A stretch of DNA of 14,098 nt from Thermaceae bacterium. Lineage in GTDB: Bacteria; Deinococcota; Deinococci; Deinococcales; Marinithermaceae. Shown here one piece after another: positions 7,589 through 14,098 of the stretch. Location: the NCBI GenBank assembly GCA_027053145.1, contig JALUED010000060.1:1-14098 (forward strand), written 5' to 3'. A program made the position numbers and the translations under genes. The notes below the pieces were generated by a model. The model was not told where the DNA came from and did no database searches. It worked only from the letters and a program-made list of their open reading frames with translations. Each line of letters opens with the position of its first letter. The first letter of the stretch is position 1.

Positions 7589-8362
7589 ATGAAGAGGCTT
7601 GGAGGAACCACCCGTGCGCTTGGGCTTGCATTGGCCTTGCTTTGGGGGCTGGGCTATGCTGCAAGCCCTCAGACCGAAACCCAAACTTGGTCCATCAACT
7701 TCCCCACGTTCTTCTACGCTTGGATCAACACCGACACCGTGGCCTTCGACTTCAACAGCTCGGCAACGAGCTTCGATGGGAAGCTTGCGAACCTGACGGT
7801 TGACGGCGCGACCTACCAGGGGGCTAACAAGGCCAACTTCGAGGCCTGCATCAACAACTCCTACATCGATGGGACTACGGATCCCAGCGGTTCCTTCACC
7901 GGCGTGACCACGGCGCCAACACGCCCCGACTGCTATTTCGCTCCCACCACCCTTACCGACGATGCGACGCCGACCTATTCGGCTACCTACAACGACGGCA
8001 CCTACACCAACGGTAAAGCGGACACCGACATCCTCGTGGCGGCCGTTGGGCTTGGCGGCTTCAAGTTGGCGACGATCAGCGCCACGGTGCCGGATGGGTT
8101 TACCTTCCGCATCTACCCGATGGCGCTCGACAGCGGTCACGTGCTTCGTTCGGTGGACCCGAGCACGGCGAAGGCTTACTTGGATTCGTCCGCTTCCTCG
8201 GTCACTGTGGACTGGAGGGGAACCGATTACGGTTACTATGTGGATGGTAGCCTCTTCCTCTACCTGATGCCTCTAGTCCACGGCTTGGTTCTGGACCCCG
8301 ATACCGTGGACATTACCACGACCCCGAGCGTCACGGTGACCTACACGATCTCCTCCCTCTAG
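7589..8362 (+). CDS. Secreted subunit-like protein A (putative fibre subunit)
   Basis: This 257-residue exported protein starts at the ATG at 7589. That start has a strong ribosome site, GGAGG at 7577-7581, 7 bases away; the upstream in-frame GTG at 7490 lies inside the structured leader. The signal peptide spans about residues 1-25 (LALALLWGLGYAA). The mature part is rich in Thr, Ser, Asp, Asn and Tyr with beta-strand patterns, like fimbrial or surface subunits. It is a paralogue of the protein at 9223. Both share an N-terminal DTVAFDF/DEVAYNF-type strand, a Cys pair (Cys87, Cys115) with the motif C-x-FAP, a PDG-x-hydrophobic segment before a strand (VPDGFTFRIYPMAL), and a C-terminal strand of alternating hydrophobics (PSVTVTYTI) like the last strand of chaperone-assembled subunits. 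It is first in the operon, with the best ribosome site, so probably the most abundant product. The role is inferred from context; I matched no named family. Confidence 0.75.
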   Translation: MKRLGGTTRALGLALALLWGLGYAASPQTETQTWSINFPTFFYAWINTDTVAFDFNSSATSFDGKLANLTVDGATYQGANKANFEACINNSYIDGTTDPSGSFTGVTTAPTRPDCYFAPTTLTDDATPTYSATYNDGTYTNGKADTDILVAAVGLGGFKLATISATVPDGFTFRIYPMALDSGHVLRSVDPSTAKAYLDSSASSVTVDWRGTDYGYYVDGSLFLYLMPLVHGLVLDPDTVDITTTPSVTVTYTISSL

Positions 8363-8372
8363 TAAGGAAACG

Positions 8373-9218
8373 ATGCCTGCGCTTGCCCCCCTCCCTCCCC
8401 GGTTTTGGGCCTGGATCGGAGGGGGGCTTTTGCTCTTCCTCGGGTTTTTCCAAGGGGTCCGCGCCGCCCAGGGGGTGGGGCTTGCGCCGCCCCGTTTTGA
8501 GCTGGTGCTTGCGCCGGGCGAGCGGGCCACCAAAGAGTTCGTGGCCTTCACCGAGGAGGGGAAAGTCGTCCGCGTGCGTGCGGACCTCCTCGACTACACC
8601 CAGGACGGCCGGGGCAACGTGCGCTTTCTTCCTCCGGGGCACCAGCGCTACTCGCTTTACCCCTTTTTGCAGATCGCCCTTGACCCCTTCACCCTGCAAA
8701 AGGGCCGGAACCGCCGCATCCCCTTCACCGTCACCGCGCCGGAAAAGGGGGAGGGGAGCTATTGGATCGCCCTTGCCCTCACCACGGAGCCCAGGCCTAG
8801 GCCGGGCGGGGGGGAGCTTGCCGTGCGGGTCATGCAGCGCCTGCGCCTTGTTGCCGGGATCTACCTCACCGTGGCGGGCACCGCCCGGCCTGAGGCCGAG
8901 GTGCTGAACCCGAGGTGGCGGGTGCGGAAGGGGACCTCGGGAGGGCCAATTCGGATCTTTGAGCTCGAGGTCCGCAACCTGGGCAACACCTACCTGCGCC
9001 TTGCCCCTCGGCTTTTCCTGAAAGACCAGACCGGCCGGGAGATTTACTCCGAAACAAAAAGCGAGGTGCTGATCCTACGGGGGGCGAGCGTGCGCCTGGC
9101 ATTCCCCTTCCCGGAGGTCCCCGAAGCGGCGGTGCTGGGCGGCGTGGAGCTTTTGGGCCGGGGACCCTCGGCGGTGCGGCTTTCGACACCGCTTTACGCG
9201 GAGGCGCCTCTAAAATAG
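8373..9218 (+). CDS. PapD-like periplasmic chaperone A
   Basis: This 281-residue exported protein has a signal peptide at about residues 10-33. Domain 1 (about 35-140) has the layout of a PapD-type immunoglobulin domain: a first strand VGLAPPRFELVLAPGE, a strand VVRVRADLLDYTQDG, a segment YPFLQIALDPFTLQKGRNRRIPFTVTAP, and GSYWIALAL before the hinge. Domain 2 (about 160-275) includes FELEVRNLGNTYLRL and a late strand SVRLAFPFP. Chaperones of this type hold subunits in the periplasm by donating a beta strand. The Arg/Lys pair that anchors subunits in classical PapD cannot be assigned with confidence. It lies 10 bases after subunit A, with AAGGAAA as ribosome site. A paralogue lies at 10027. An alternative is another two-domain Ig-like secreted protein, such as a DUF916-type factor. 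Confidence 0.7.
   Translation: MPALAPLPPRFWAWIGGGLLLFLGFFQGVRAAQGVGLAPPRFELVLAPGERATKEFVAFTEEGKVVRVRADLLDYTQDGRGNVRFLPPGHQRYSLYPFLQIALDPFTLQKGRNRRIPFTVTAPEKGEGSYWIALALTTEPRPRPGGGELAVRVMQRLRLVAGIYLTVAGTARPEAEVLNPRWRVRKGTSGGPIRIFELEVRNLGNTYLRLAPRLFLKDQTGREIYSETKSEVLILRGASVRLAFPFPEVPEAAVLGGVELLGRGPSAVRLSTPLYAEAPLK
9211..9216 (+). promoter_or_regulatory. Possible internal -10 box before subunit B
   Basis: TAAAAT (5/6 to TATAAT) ends 6 bases before the ATG at 9223, the same spacing as at 2750 and 7337. It overlaps the stop codon of chaperone A by one base. No -35 box is evident. If real, subunit B and the genes after it can also be made from a leaderless transcript independent of the structured leader. 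Confidence 0.3.
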
Positions 9219-9222
9219 GCTC

Positions 9223-10023
9223 ATGCGCCCATGGGGCTTGGTTTGGATTGCCGCAGCATTTGTCGTCTTGCCATTGGCGTGGGCGGACGAGGTGGACATC
9301 AACGTGGACTACCCCGACTACCTCTATATCGCAAGCGGCGTGGATGAGGTGGCCTACAACTTCGACGCCCCGAGCGCCCCGCATCCCGGGCTTCTTTCCA
9401 AGCTGGACCCAAGCCTTGCGGACGATTACCCCAACTACGCGGGTTACATCATGCCGGCGGCAACCAAACCCGCGCTCAAACGTTGCTTGGGCATTCCCGA
9501 CGCCCCTGGGGGGCGCTACGAGGGGACGACGAGCCCACCCCCCGCGGCCCTTTCGCCCTGCCGGTTTGCGCCGAGCAATCTGCTTTCCTCGGGGCTTTTC
9601 CAGGCGCGCTATAAGGGCACCGGCCGCGACCACTGCACGGAACCCCTTTACGCCGACGCCAGCCTGCTCGTTTTGGCGAACGGTCCTTGGAAGGTGAGCG
9701 CAAAGCTTCAGGACGCGGCTCCGGACGGGGTGGAGCTTCACGTGCTCCCGCTCACCTTTAAAGCCCCAAACCTTCGGCTGTGCAAGATGGGCGCGATTTC
9801 AAACCCCAAGCGGCACGACCGCAAACTTACCGCGAGGCGGTACCGCCTTTTGAGCAAGGATCCAAAAGCCAGCAACAAGCGCTACGCGTACTACACCGAG
9901 CACCAGGGGGTATACCTGCTTCCCCTGCTTTTTTACCTGGAGCTCGACCCCAACCTGGCCGCCCCCCTTTGGGGCACGAGCCAGACGGTGACGGTGGAGT
10001 ACGTGGTCCGCACGAGGCCCTAG
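9223..10023 (+). CDS. Secreted subunit-like protein B (paralogue of A)
   Basis: This 266-residue exported protein has a signal peptide ending around LAWA (residues 18-21). Similarity to protein A runs through its length: DEVAYNFD (41-48) against DTVAFDFN, Cys88...Cys113 followed by RFAPSNL against CYFAPTTL, APDGVELHVLPLTF (166-179) against VPDGFTFRIYPMAL, and GVYLLPLLFYLELDP plus the last strand TVTVEYVV against LFLYLMPLVHGLVLDPD and SVTVTYTI. It has two further cysteines (138 and 187) absent from A. It starts 4 bases after chaperone A, with no strong ribosome site, and ends 3 bases before chaperone B. The pairing with its own chaperone suggests a second, perhaps minor or adaptor, subunit of the same structure. 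This role is inferred; no named family was recognised. Confidence 0.72.
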   Translation: MRPWGLVWIAAAFVVLPLAWADEVDINVDYPDYLYIASGVDEVAYNFDAPSAPHPGLLSKLDPSLADDYPNYAGYIMPAATKPALKRCLGIPDAPGGRYEGTTSPPPAALSPCRFAPSNLLSSGLFQARYKGTGRDHCTEPLYADASLLVLANGPWKVSAKLQDAAPDGVELHVLPLTFKAPNLRLCKMGAISNPKRHDRKLTARRYRLLSKDPKASNKRYAYYTEHQGVYLLPLLFYLELDPNLAAPLWGTSQTVTVEYVVRTRP

Positions 10024-10026
10024 ACG

Positions 10027-10767
10027 ATGCGGCGGTGGTTTTTTTCGCTTTTCCTTGCGCTTTCCGCCCTAGTGCGGGCGGGGGCCATCGGGGTGGAGCC
10101 GCCCTTTGCCGAGTTCCGTGCTCGGCCGGGGGCAGAGCTTGGCGGGACGTTTCGCGTTTTCTCCGAGCGGCCGCTGCTTCGGGCACGGGTCGAGCTTTTG
10201 GACTGGCGCCGTCTGCCCGGGGGAGGGCTTGAGCTGCTGCCCCCGGGTTCCGCTCCGAGGAGCCTGGCCCCCTGGATTCGCGTGGCTCCGAGGGCGGTGG
10301 ACGTTCCCGGAAGGGAGGCGAGGGTGCGCTACCGCATTGCGCTTCCGCCCAAGGCCGAGGGCAGCTATCACGTGGCCCTTTTGTTTCGGGCCCAAGAAGA
10401 GGAAGGGAAAGGGGCGGGCCTGCGCGTGCGTGCGCGGGTGGGGGTGCTCGTGCCGATCTACGTTTCGATCGAGGGCACCGAAGCGCCCATGCTTCGCCTC
10501 CTAAAAACCGAGCGCGCGGGCGATCGCTACCGCTTGTACCTGCAAAACCAGGGCAACGTCTACCTTCCGGTGCGCGTCTGGGTGGACGCGATCGGTCCAA
10601 GGGGCGAGCGCCTGAAGCGGGAAGGGCTGTTTTCCGGCGACCTTCTCCCGGGGGAGCGGATCCGGGTCGAGTACGATCGGGGCGGGCTTCCAGAGGGTGC
10701 CCTGCTCCTTCGCTTCGTGGCGGCCGCCAAGGGGCTTGAGCCTTTGGTGTGGGAGGTCGAGCCGTGA
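10027..10767 (+). CDS. PapD-like periplasmic chaperone B
   Basis: This 246-residue exported protein is a paralogue of the protein at 8373, with a signal peptide at about residues 1-20 (FFSLFLALSALVRAGA). Domain 1 (about 21-120) matches chaperone A segment by segment: IGVEPPFAEFRARPGAE, LRARVELLDW against VRVRADLLDY, and AEGSYHVALLF against GEGSYWIALAL. Domain 2 (about 140-245) has YLQNQGNVYLPVRVWV against VRNLGNTYLRLAPRLF. The shared order strand-hinge-strand supports a two-domain Ig chaperone fold. It begins 3 bases after subunit B, and its TGA overlaps the GTG of the next gene, so translation is probably coupled. It presumably serves subunit B and/or the following protein. Classical PapD anchor residues are not obvious. 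Confidence 0.7.
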   Translation: MRRWFFSLFLALSALVRAGAIGVEPPFAEFRARPGAELGGTFRVFSERPLLRARVELLDWRRLPGGGLELLPPGSAPRSLAPWIRVAPRAVDVPGREARVRYRIALPPKAEGSYHVALLFRAQEEEGKGAGLRVRARVGVLVPIYVSIEGTEAPMLRLLKTERAGDRYRLYLQNQGNVYLPVRVWVDAIGPRGERLKREGLFSGDLLPGERIRVEYDRGGLPEGALLLRFVAAAKGLEPLVWEVEP

Positions 10768-11591
10768 AGGCGCGTGGGGTTCTCCTGGCGTTGTGGCTGT
10801 TTGCGGCGGCCTGGGCGCAGCTGCCCAAGCCCACGGTGAACTACGTGATCCTCGAGGTCGTCCCCTACGACCTCGTCTTCGACGACCAAAGCGCGGGGCC
10901 GGTCAACCCCGAGCGCATGGCCTGCGCGGCCGTGCACGACCCGGCACCCTTGGGGTCCGTTCGCGCGCACGCGCCCCGGGCCGAGGTTTCCTTTTTGAAC
11001 CCTGCGGGAATCGCCAGTTGCGCGAACCCCCCGCCTTACCCGGATCCCCCGCCGGTGGTGGCCCTCGGCCGCGACCCGCACGCGACCACGAACGAAGCCG
11101 TCTACGGGGTCTTGGTGCGCATCGCTTTCTACGGCAGGGGTTTAGACCCGGGTAAGAAGAAGATTGCGGACGCGCTCAGGGACTACGAGCAGCTTTCGTT
11201 TGCCACCGACGGGGATACGCGCTGGTGGGAGACCCTGGACTGGCGCGCGGCCGACGCGCTTTATAACCCCAAGGACCCGGTGGCGCTTTCCTCGATCCGC
11301 TGGGTGCGCCTGAGGGACAATGCGCATCTTGCCAACTTCGACGAGGCGCCCTATTGGCAGGAGGGGCACGTCTTTGGGTTTTTCCGCTGGTGCCGGGCCG
11401 GGACCTGGGGTCTGCCGACCCACGTGCGCCTGCACGGCGGCGAGGAAGCGGCCACGCTTTGGGCGCGGCTTGCACCTAACGAGATCGTGGAAAAGCGCCC
11501 GGGTAGCCCCATCGCTTTCAAGCAGAGCACGAACCTGCCGAGCTGGTGCGACCTGGACCCCTTTCCCAGCTTGAAGCTCAAGCTCTACTAG
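10764..11591 (+). CDS. Secreted four-cysteine protein (putative third or tip subunit)
   Basis: This 275-residue exported protein starts at the GTG at 10764, which overlaps the chaperone B stop as GTGA and has GGGAGG 7 bases upstream. The signal peptide ends at AWA (residue 18). The mature N-terminus, PTVNYVILEVVPYDLVFDD, resembles the first strands of subunits A and B. A Cys pair follows (54 and 86, wider spacing than in A and B), then two more cysteines near the end (RWC 210, SWC 262). It is rich in Pro, Trp and Asp in the middle and ends in a strand-like SLKLKLY at the very C-terminus. It is last in the operon, more diverged, and has no chaperone of its own, as a tip adhesin or terminator subunit would be. 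That role is a guess; no family was recognised. Confidence 0.68.
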   Translation: MKARGVLLALWLFAAAWAQLPKPTVNYVILEVVPYDLVFDDQSAGPVNPERMACAAVHDPAPLGSVRAHAPRAEVSFLNPAGIASCANPPPYPDPPPVVALGRDPHATTNEAVYGVLVRIAFYGRGLDPGKKKIADALRDYEQLSFATDGDTRWWETLDWRAADALYNPKDPVALSSIRWVRLRDNAHLANFDEAPYWQEGHVFGFFRWCRAGTWGLPTHVRLHGGEEAATLWARLAPNEIVEKRPGSPIAFKQSTNLPSWCDLDPFPSLKLKLY

Positions 11592-14098
11592 CGGACGAGG
11601 ACGGACCTTGGGATCGCGATCGTCTCGCCGCTTAGGAGTTGGGCCTTGAGGATCAGGGTGAGCTTGCCCTTGAGGCTGGGCGGCACGTCGTAGCGGCCCC
11701 GCCAGTCGGCGCCTTCGCCGGTGAGGGGGTAGCGCTTGCCTTTGACTTCAAGCCAAACCCGTTTGGCGGGCGCAAAGAGGTGCACGGCCACGGGAACGCC
11801 GCGTTGCCCCGGCTGCACGAGGGGCCGCGTGCGCAGTAGGCCCCACGGGGCCTTGGGGTCGGCCTCGAGGAAGAAGGCGTAGGACGTTTGCGCTCCCTGG
11901 CCCTCGGCGACAAGCTCAAGCCTCAGGGTCCCGCGGGCTCCCCCAAGCTGCACGCGCCCGGCCCAAAGCCCTTCGCGAACCCTCTTTAGGTGACCGAGGA
12001 CGCGCCCTTCGCTCTGCACGTAGACCCGTTCGGGCTCGCCCTCCACCTTGGCGGTAACGAGGGGGGCGGCTTTCGGGGGCACCCGTTCGGCCTCGGGGTG
12101 GACCTCGAGGATCCCGATCGCGCTGGCGCGGGCGACGCGCTTTGGGGGGGCTTTGACCCAGAGCACCACCTGCGCGGTCTTGCCCGGCAGGACCACCGCC
12201 GAGACTTCCCGGGTTTCGGCCTGCCACCCCGGGGGCAGGGCGCGCTCGAGGATCCGCACCCGGTAGGTGCCGGGCTGGAGCCCAAGCAAGCGGAAGCGCC
12301 CCCCTAGCTCGGTGGGTAGCTGGACCGCCCGCCCCGTGGGGCCTTCGATTTCGAGGACAAACCGCTGGGGAGGAACCGACCAGTCCGCCCGCACCGCGAC
12401 CCGCCCTTCCAGCCCGCCCCGCACGGTGGCGGAAAAGACCACCCGGGTTTTGCCCTTCGCCCGAACCTCCACGGTCCGGCTCGGGTTTTGGACGAGGAGC
12501 GCAACCGGCAACGTGCGCACATCGAGCGAAACGCGGTAGCGGCCGGGGGGAAGCTCGAGGCGAAACCGCCCTTTGGCGTTCGTTTGGGTGGCGTAGGGGC
12601 CGACGAGGACCTGGATGCCGGCGAGGTTGAGCCGCACGTCCTTGGGAAGGCGCAGGACGCCCTCCAGCACCCCGATCTTGCGCCCGCCGAAGAGCTCGGA
12701 GACTGCCCTTGGGACCTCCAGGGCGAAGGCGTAGTCGGCGCTGAGCCGAAGGGCGTAGCGGGGGCCGGGCCATTCGGCCTGGGCGTTAAGGTCGAGCACA
12801 ACGCCCTCGAGGGGGCGGCGAAGGCCAAGCGAAAGCCGAACCCGGCCCTTAGCGGGCGTCCATTCTAGGGCGAGCTCGTCGCGCTCGAGGCCGAACCGCC
12901 GAACCCAGCGGGAGCGGAGCCGGGTTTCCTCCCAGGGGTAGCGAAGTTCGGCCCCAAGGCCGAGATCGCCCACCCAAAGGGGGGTTTGCTGGCGGAAGGT
13001 GAGGCTTCCCCGGAGTCCCGAACGGGCGTTCCAGCCCAGGCTCGCGCCGAGCGCGGCGCGCTTTTGGGGTAGGCTGAGGTACGAGCTCAACCCCAGGGAA
13101 GCGGGCCCTTCCCAGCGCGTGCCCGCCGAGAGGCCAAGCGTCCAGCTGGGGTTTCGCGAAAGCCGGAGCCAGGTTCCAAGGCTTACGGCCTCGGTGCTTA
13201 AGGAAAAGCGGTGCTCGCGGTCGGCGCTGGGCCGGTAGGTGAGGCTGGTGGCGCCTTGCCAGCGGGCCTCCGCGAGCGAGGCGGAGGCCTGCCAGAAGAG
13301 GGTGCTCTGGAGCTTGCGGGAGAGGCTGAACCGATGGGTCCAGGGGGGCGCGTTCATCGCGTAGCCCGCTGCCCACTCCCCCCACCGAAGCCCAAGCCGA
13401 ACGCCGACGCCCCCGGTCCCCGGAAGGAGGTGGGCTTCGTAGCCGACGCCGGCCTGCGCCAGGCGAAGCTCCCCGGAGGCCTTGAGGTACGCTTCGGGCC
13501 TTAGGCCAAAGGCGACGGCGTGGCGGCTCCTCGAGGTCGAAAACCCCAAGCTAGCCGCGAACTCCTCCGCGCCGCGCAGGAAAAACCGGGCTTTGACCGG
13601 CTTTTCCTCGATCGTCAGGTAGCCCCAAGGGCGCTCCGCCCAGCCCCCGCCAAACCGCCACATCTCGCCCTTAAACGCGAAGGTTCCAAAGCTTCGGTCC
13701 CCATAGGATGCGGAGAAAAGCCGCATCTCCACGTAGTCGGAGAGCTTCCCAAAAAGCGAAAAGCTTTCACTTGATGCCAAGGAGGGGTAGGGCAGGTCCC
13801 CGCGGAGTTCGCCGAAGAGGCGGGGCGGCACGTCGGGGCCCTGGAGCGCGAGCTTTTTGACCTCGACCAGGCGCCGCACCGCAAGCTTGCCTCGCTTGAG
13901 CCGTGCGCTGACGCGGTAGCCCCCCGGAGCGGGTAGGAGGAACCGCACGCGCTTTCGGGAAAAGGCCTTGAGCGAAAACTCCGTGCGCCCGACCGTGCCC
14001 GCTTCGCCCTTGACCTCCACCACCACCCGGTCGTCCCCGTTGCCCGTGTTTGCGACCTCGACGTAAAGGGGGATCTGGGGGGGCCAGAAGCTGAGTTC
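11588..14098 (-). CDS. Large beta-barrel/Ig-domain protein, usher-like candidate (N-terminus cut off)
   Basis: The reading frame is open to the window edge, so the start lies beyond 14098 and 836 residues are visible. Counting from the edge: an Ig-like domain at about 4-80 (IPLYVEVANTGNGDDRVVVE); then about 95-460 a long run of short amphipathic strands ending in aromatics (for example FAASLGFSTS, LGLRWGEWAAGYAM, LGASLGWNA), typical of an outer-membrane barrel. Then come two small beta-sandwich domains like carboxypeptidase regulatory-like domains (TNAKGRFRLELPPGRYRVSL at about 506-525; GGRFRLLGLQPGTYRVRIL at about 600-618) and two more Ig-like modules to the C-terminus. Facing the subunit-chaperone operon, it is the natural candidate for the pore that exports and assembles the subunits. 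I see no classical PapC/FimD usher signature, so 'usher' is a hypothesis; another outer-membrane barrel with Ig domains is possible. Its stop codon overlaps that of the opposing gene. Confidence 0.7.
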   Translation of the reverse strand, partial: ELSFWPPQIPLYVEVANTGNGDDRVVVEVKGEAGTVGRTEFSLKAFSRKRVRFLLPAPGGYRVSARLKRGKLAVRRLVEVKKLALQGPDVPPRLFGELRGDLPYPSLASSESFSLFGKLSDYVEMRLFSASYGDRSFGTFAFKGEMWRFGGGWAERPWGYLTIEEKPVKARFFLRGAEEFAASLGFSTSRSRHAVAFGLRPEAYLKASGELRLAQAGVGYEAHLLPGTGGVGVRLGLRWGEWAAGYAMNAPPWTHRFSLSRKLQSTLFWQASASLAEARWQGATSLTYRPSADREHRFSLSTEAVSLGTWLRLSRNPSWTLGLSAGTRWEGPASLGLSSYLSLPQKRAALGASLGWNARSGLRGSLTFRQQTPLWVGDLGLGAELRYPWEETRLRSRWVRRFGLERDELALEWTPAKGRVRLSLGLRRPLEGVVLDLNAQAEWPGPRYALRLSADYAFALEVPRAVSELFGGRKIGVLEGVLRLPKDVRLNLAGIQVLVGPYATQTNAKGRFRLELPPGRYRVSLDVRTLPVALLVQNPSRTVEVRAKGKTRVVFSATVRGGLEGRVAVRADWSVPPQRFVLEIEGPTGRAVQLPTELGGRFRLLGLQPGTYRVRILERALPPGWQAETREVSAVVLPGKTAQVVLWVKAPPKRVARASAIGILEVHPEAERVPPKAAPLVTAKVEGEPERVYVQSEGRVLGHLKRVREGLWAGRVQLGGARGTLRLELVAEGQGAQTSYAFFLEADPKAPWGLLRTRPLVQPGQRGVPVAVHLFAPAKRVWLEVKGKRYPLTGEGADWRGRYDVPPSLKGKLTLILKAQLLSGETIAIPRSVLVR

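Noticed and set aside
8866..9741. Minus-strand ORF of 291 codons opposite the chaperone A/subunit B boundary
   Set aside because: There is no plausible start context or protein-like composition, and it is fully covered by supported plus-strand genes.
9827..10834. Long minus-strand ORF (335 codons) opposite subunit B and chaperone B
   Set aside because: It is rich in Arg, Pro and Ala with no domain pattern, and it lies opposite two well-supported genes with signal peptides and paralogues. High-GC DNA gives such shadows.

Overview
The window is GC-rich, densely packed bacterial DNA that looks like the order Thermales (Deinococcota: Thermus, Meiothermus, Oceanithermus or a relative). Three things point there. 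The first gene is the fused subunit I+III of a caa3-type cytochrome c oxidase that closely resembles what I recall of the Thermus thermophilus protein. The leucyl-tRNA synthetase is Thermus-like in its recognisable motifs. Several genes have a TATNNT-like box only 6-8 bases before the start codon, the leaderless layout common in Deinococcota. I cannot name the species.

Left part (1-5555, + strand): the 3' end of the oxidase I/III gene, a GC hairpin, a GlcD-type FAD-linked oxidase, a 72-residue membrane protein, and leuS. As given, leuS is broken. About 50 residues of the CP1 editing domain are missing and the frame changes at about 3826, so it reads as two ORFs. Either the gene is truly damaged or, more likely for a normally essential single-copy gene, there is a sequencing or assembly deletion. 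A perfect 28-base palindrome then separates leuS from the convergent genes.

Middle part (5573-7330, - strand): an AT-richer lipoprotein gene with a fibronectin III-like domain, an FUN14-family membrane protein, and an unrecognised secreted protein. The first looks atypical for its surroundings.

Right part (7343-14098) is the most interesting. A leader of about 150-250 bases with base-pairing potential precedes a compact five-gene block: secreted subunit A, PapD-like chaperone A, secreted subunit B (a paralogue of A), chaperone B (a paralogue of chaperone A), and a third cysteine-containing secreted protein. Gaps are 10, 4 and 3 bases, then a 4-base overlap. Facing it, sharing a CTAG stop-codon palindrome, is a large protein cut by the window edge. 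It has a beta-barrel-like middle and several small beta-sandwich domains that resemble carboxypeptidase regulatory-like domains. I read the set as a divergent chaperone-usher-like machine for building a surface fibre: two subunit-chaperone pairs, a possible tip protein and an outer-membrane pore. That reading rests on architecture and internal homology, not on a recognised usher signature.
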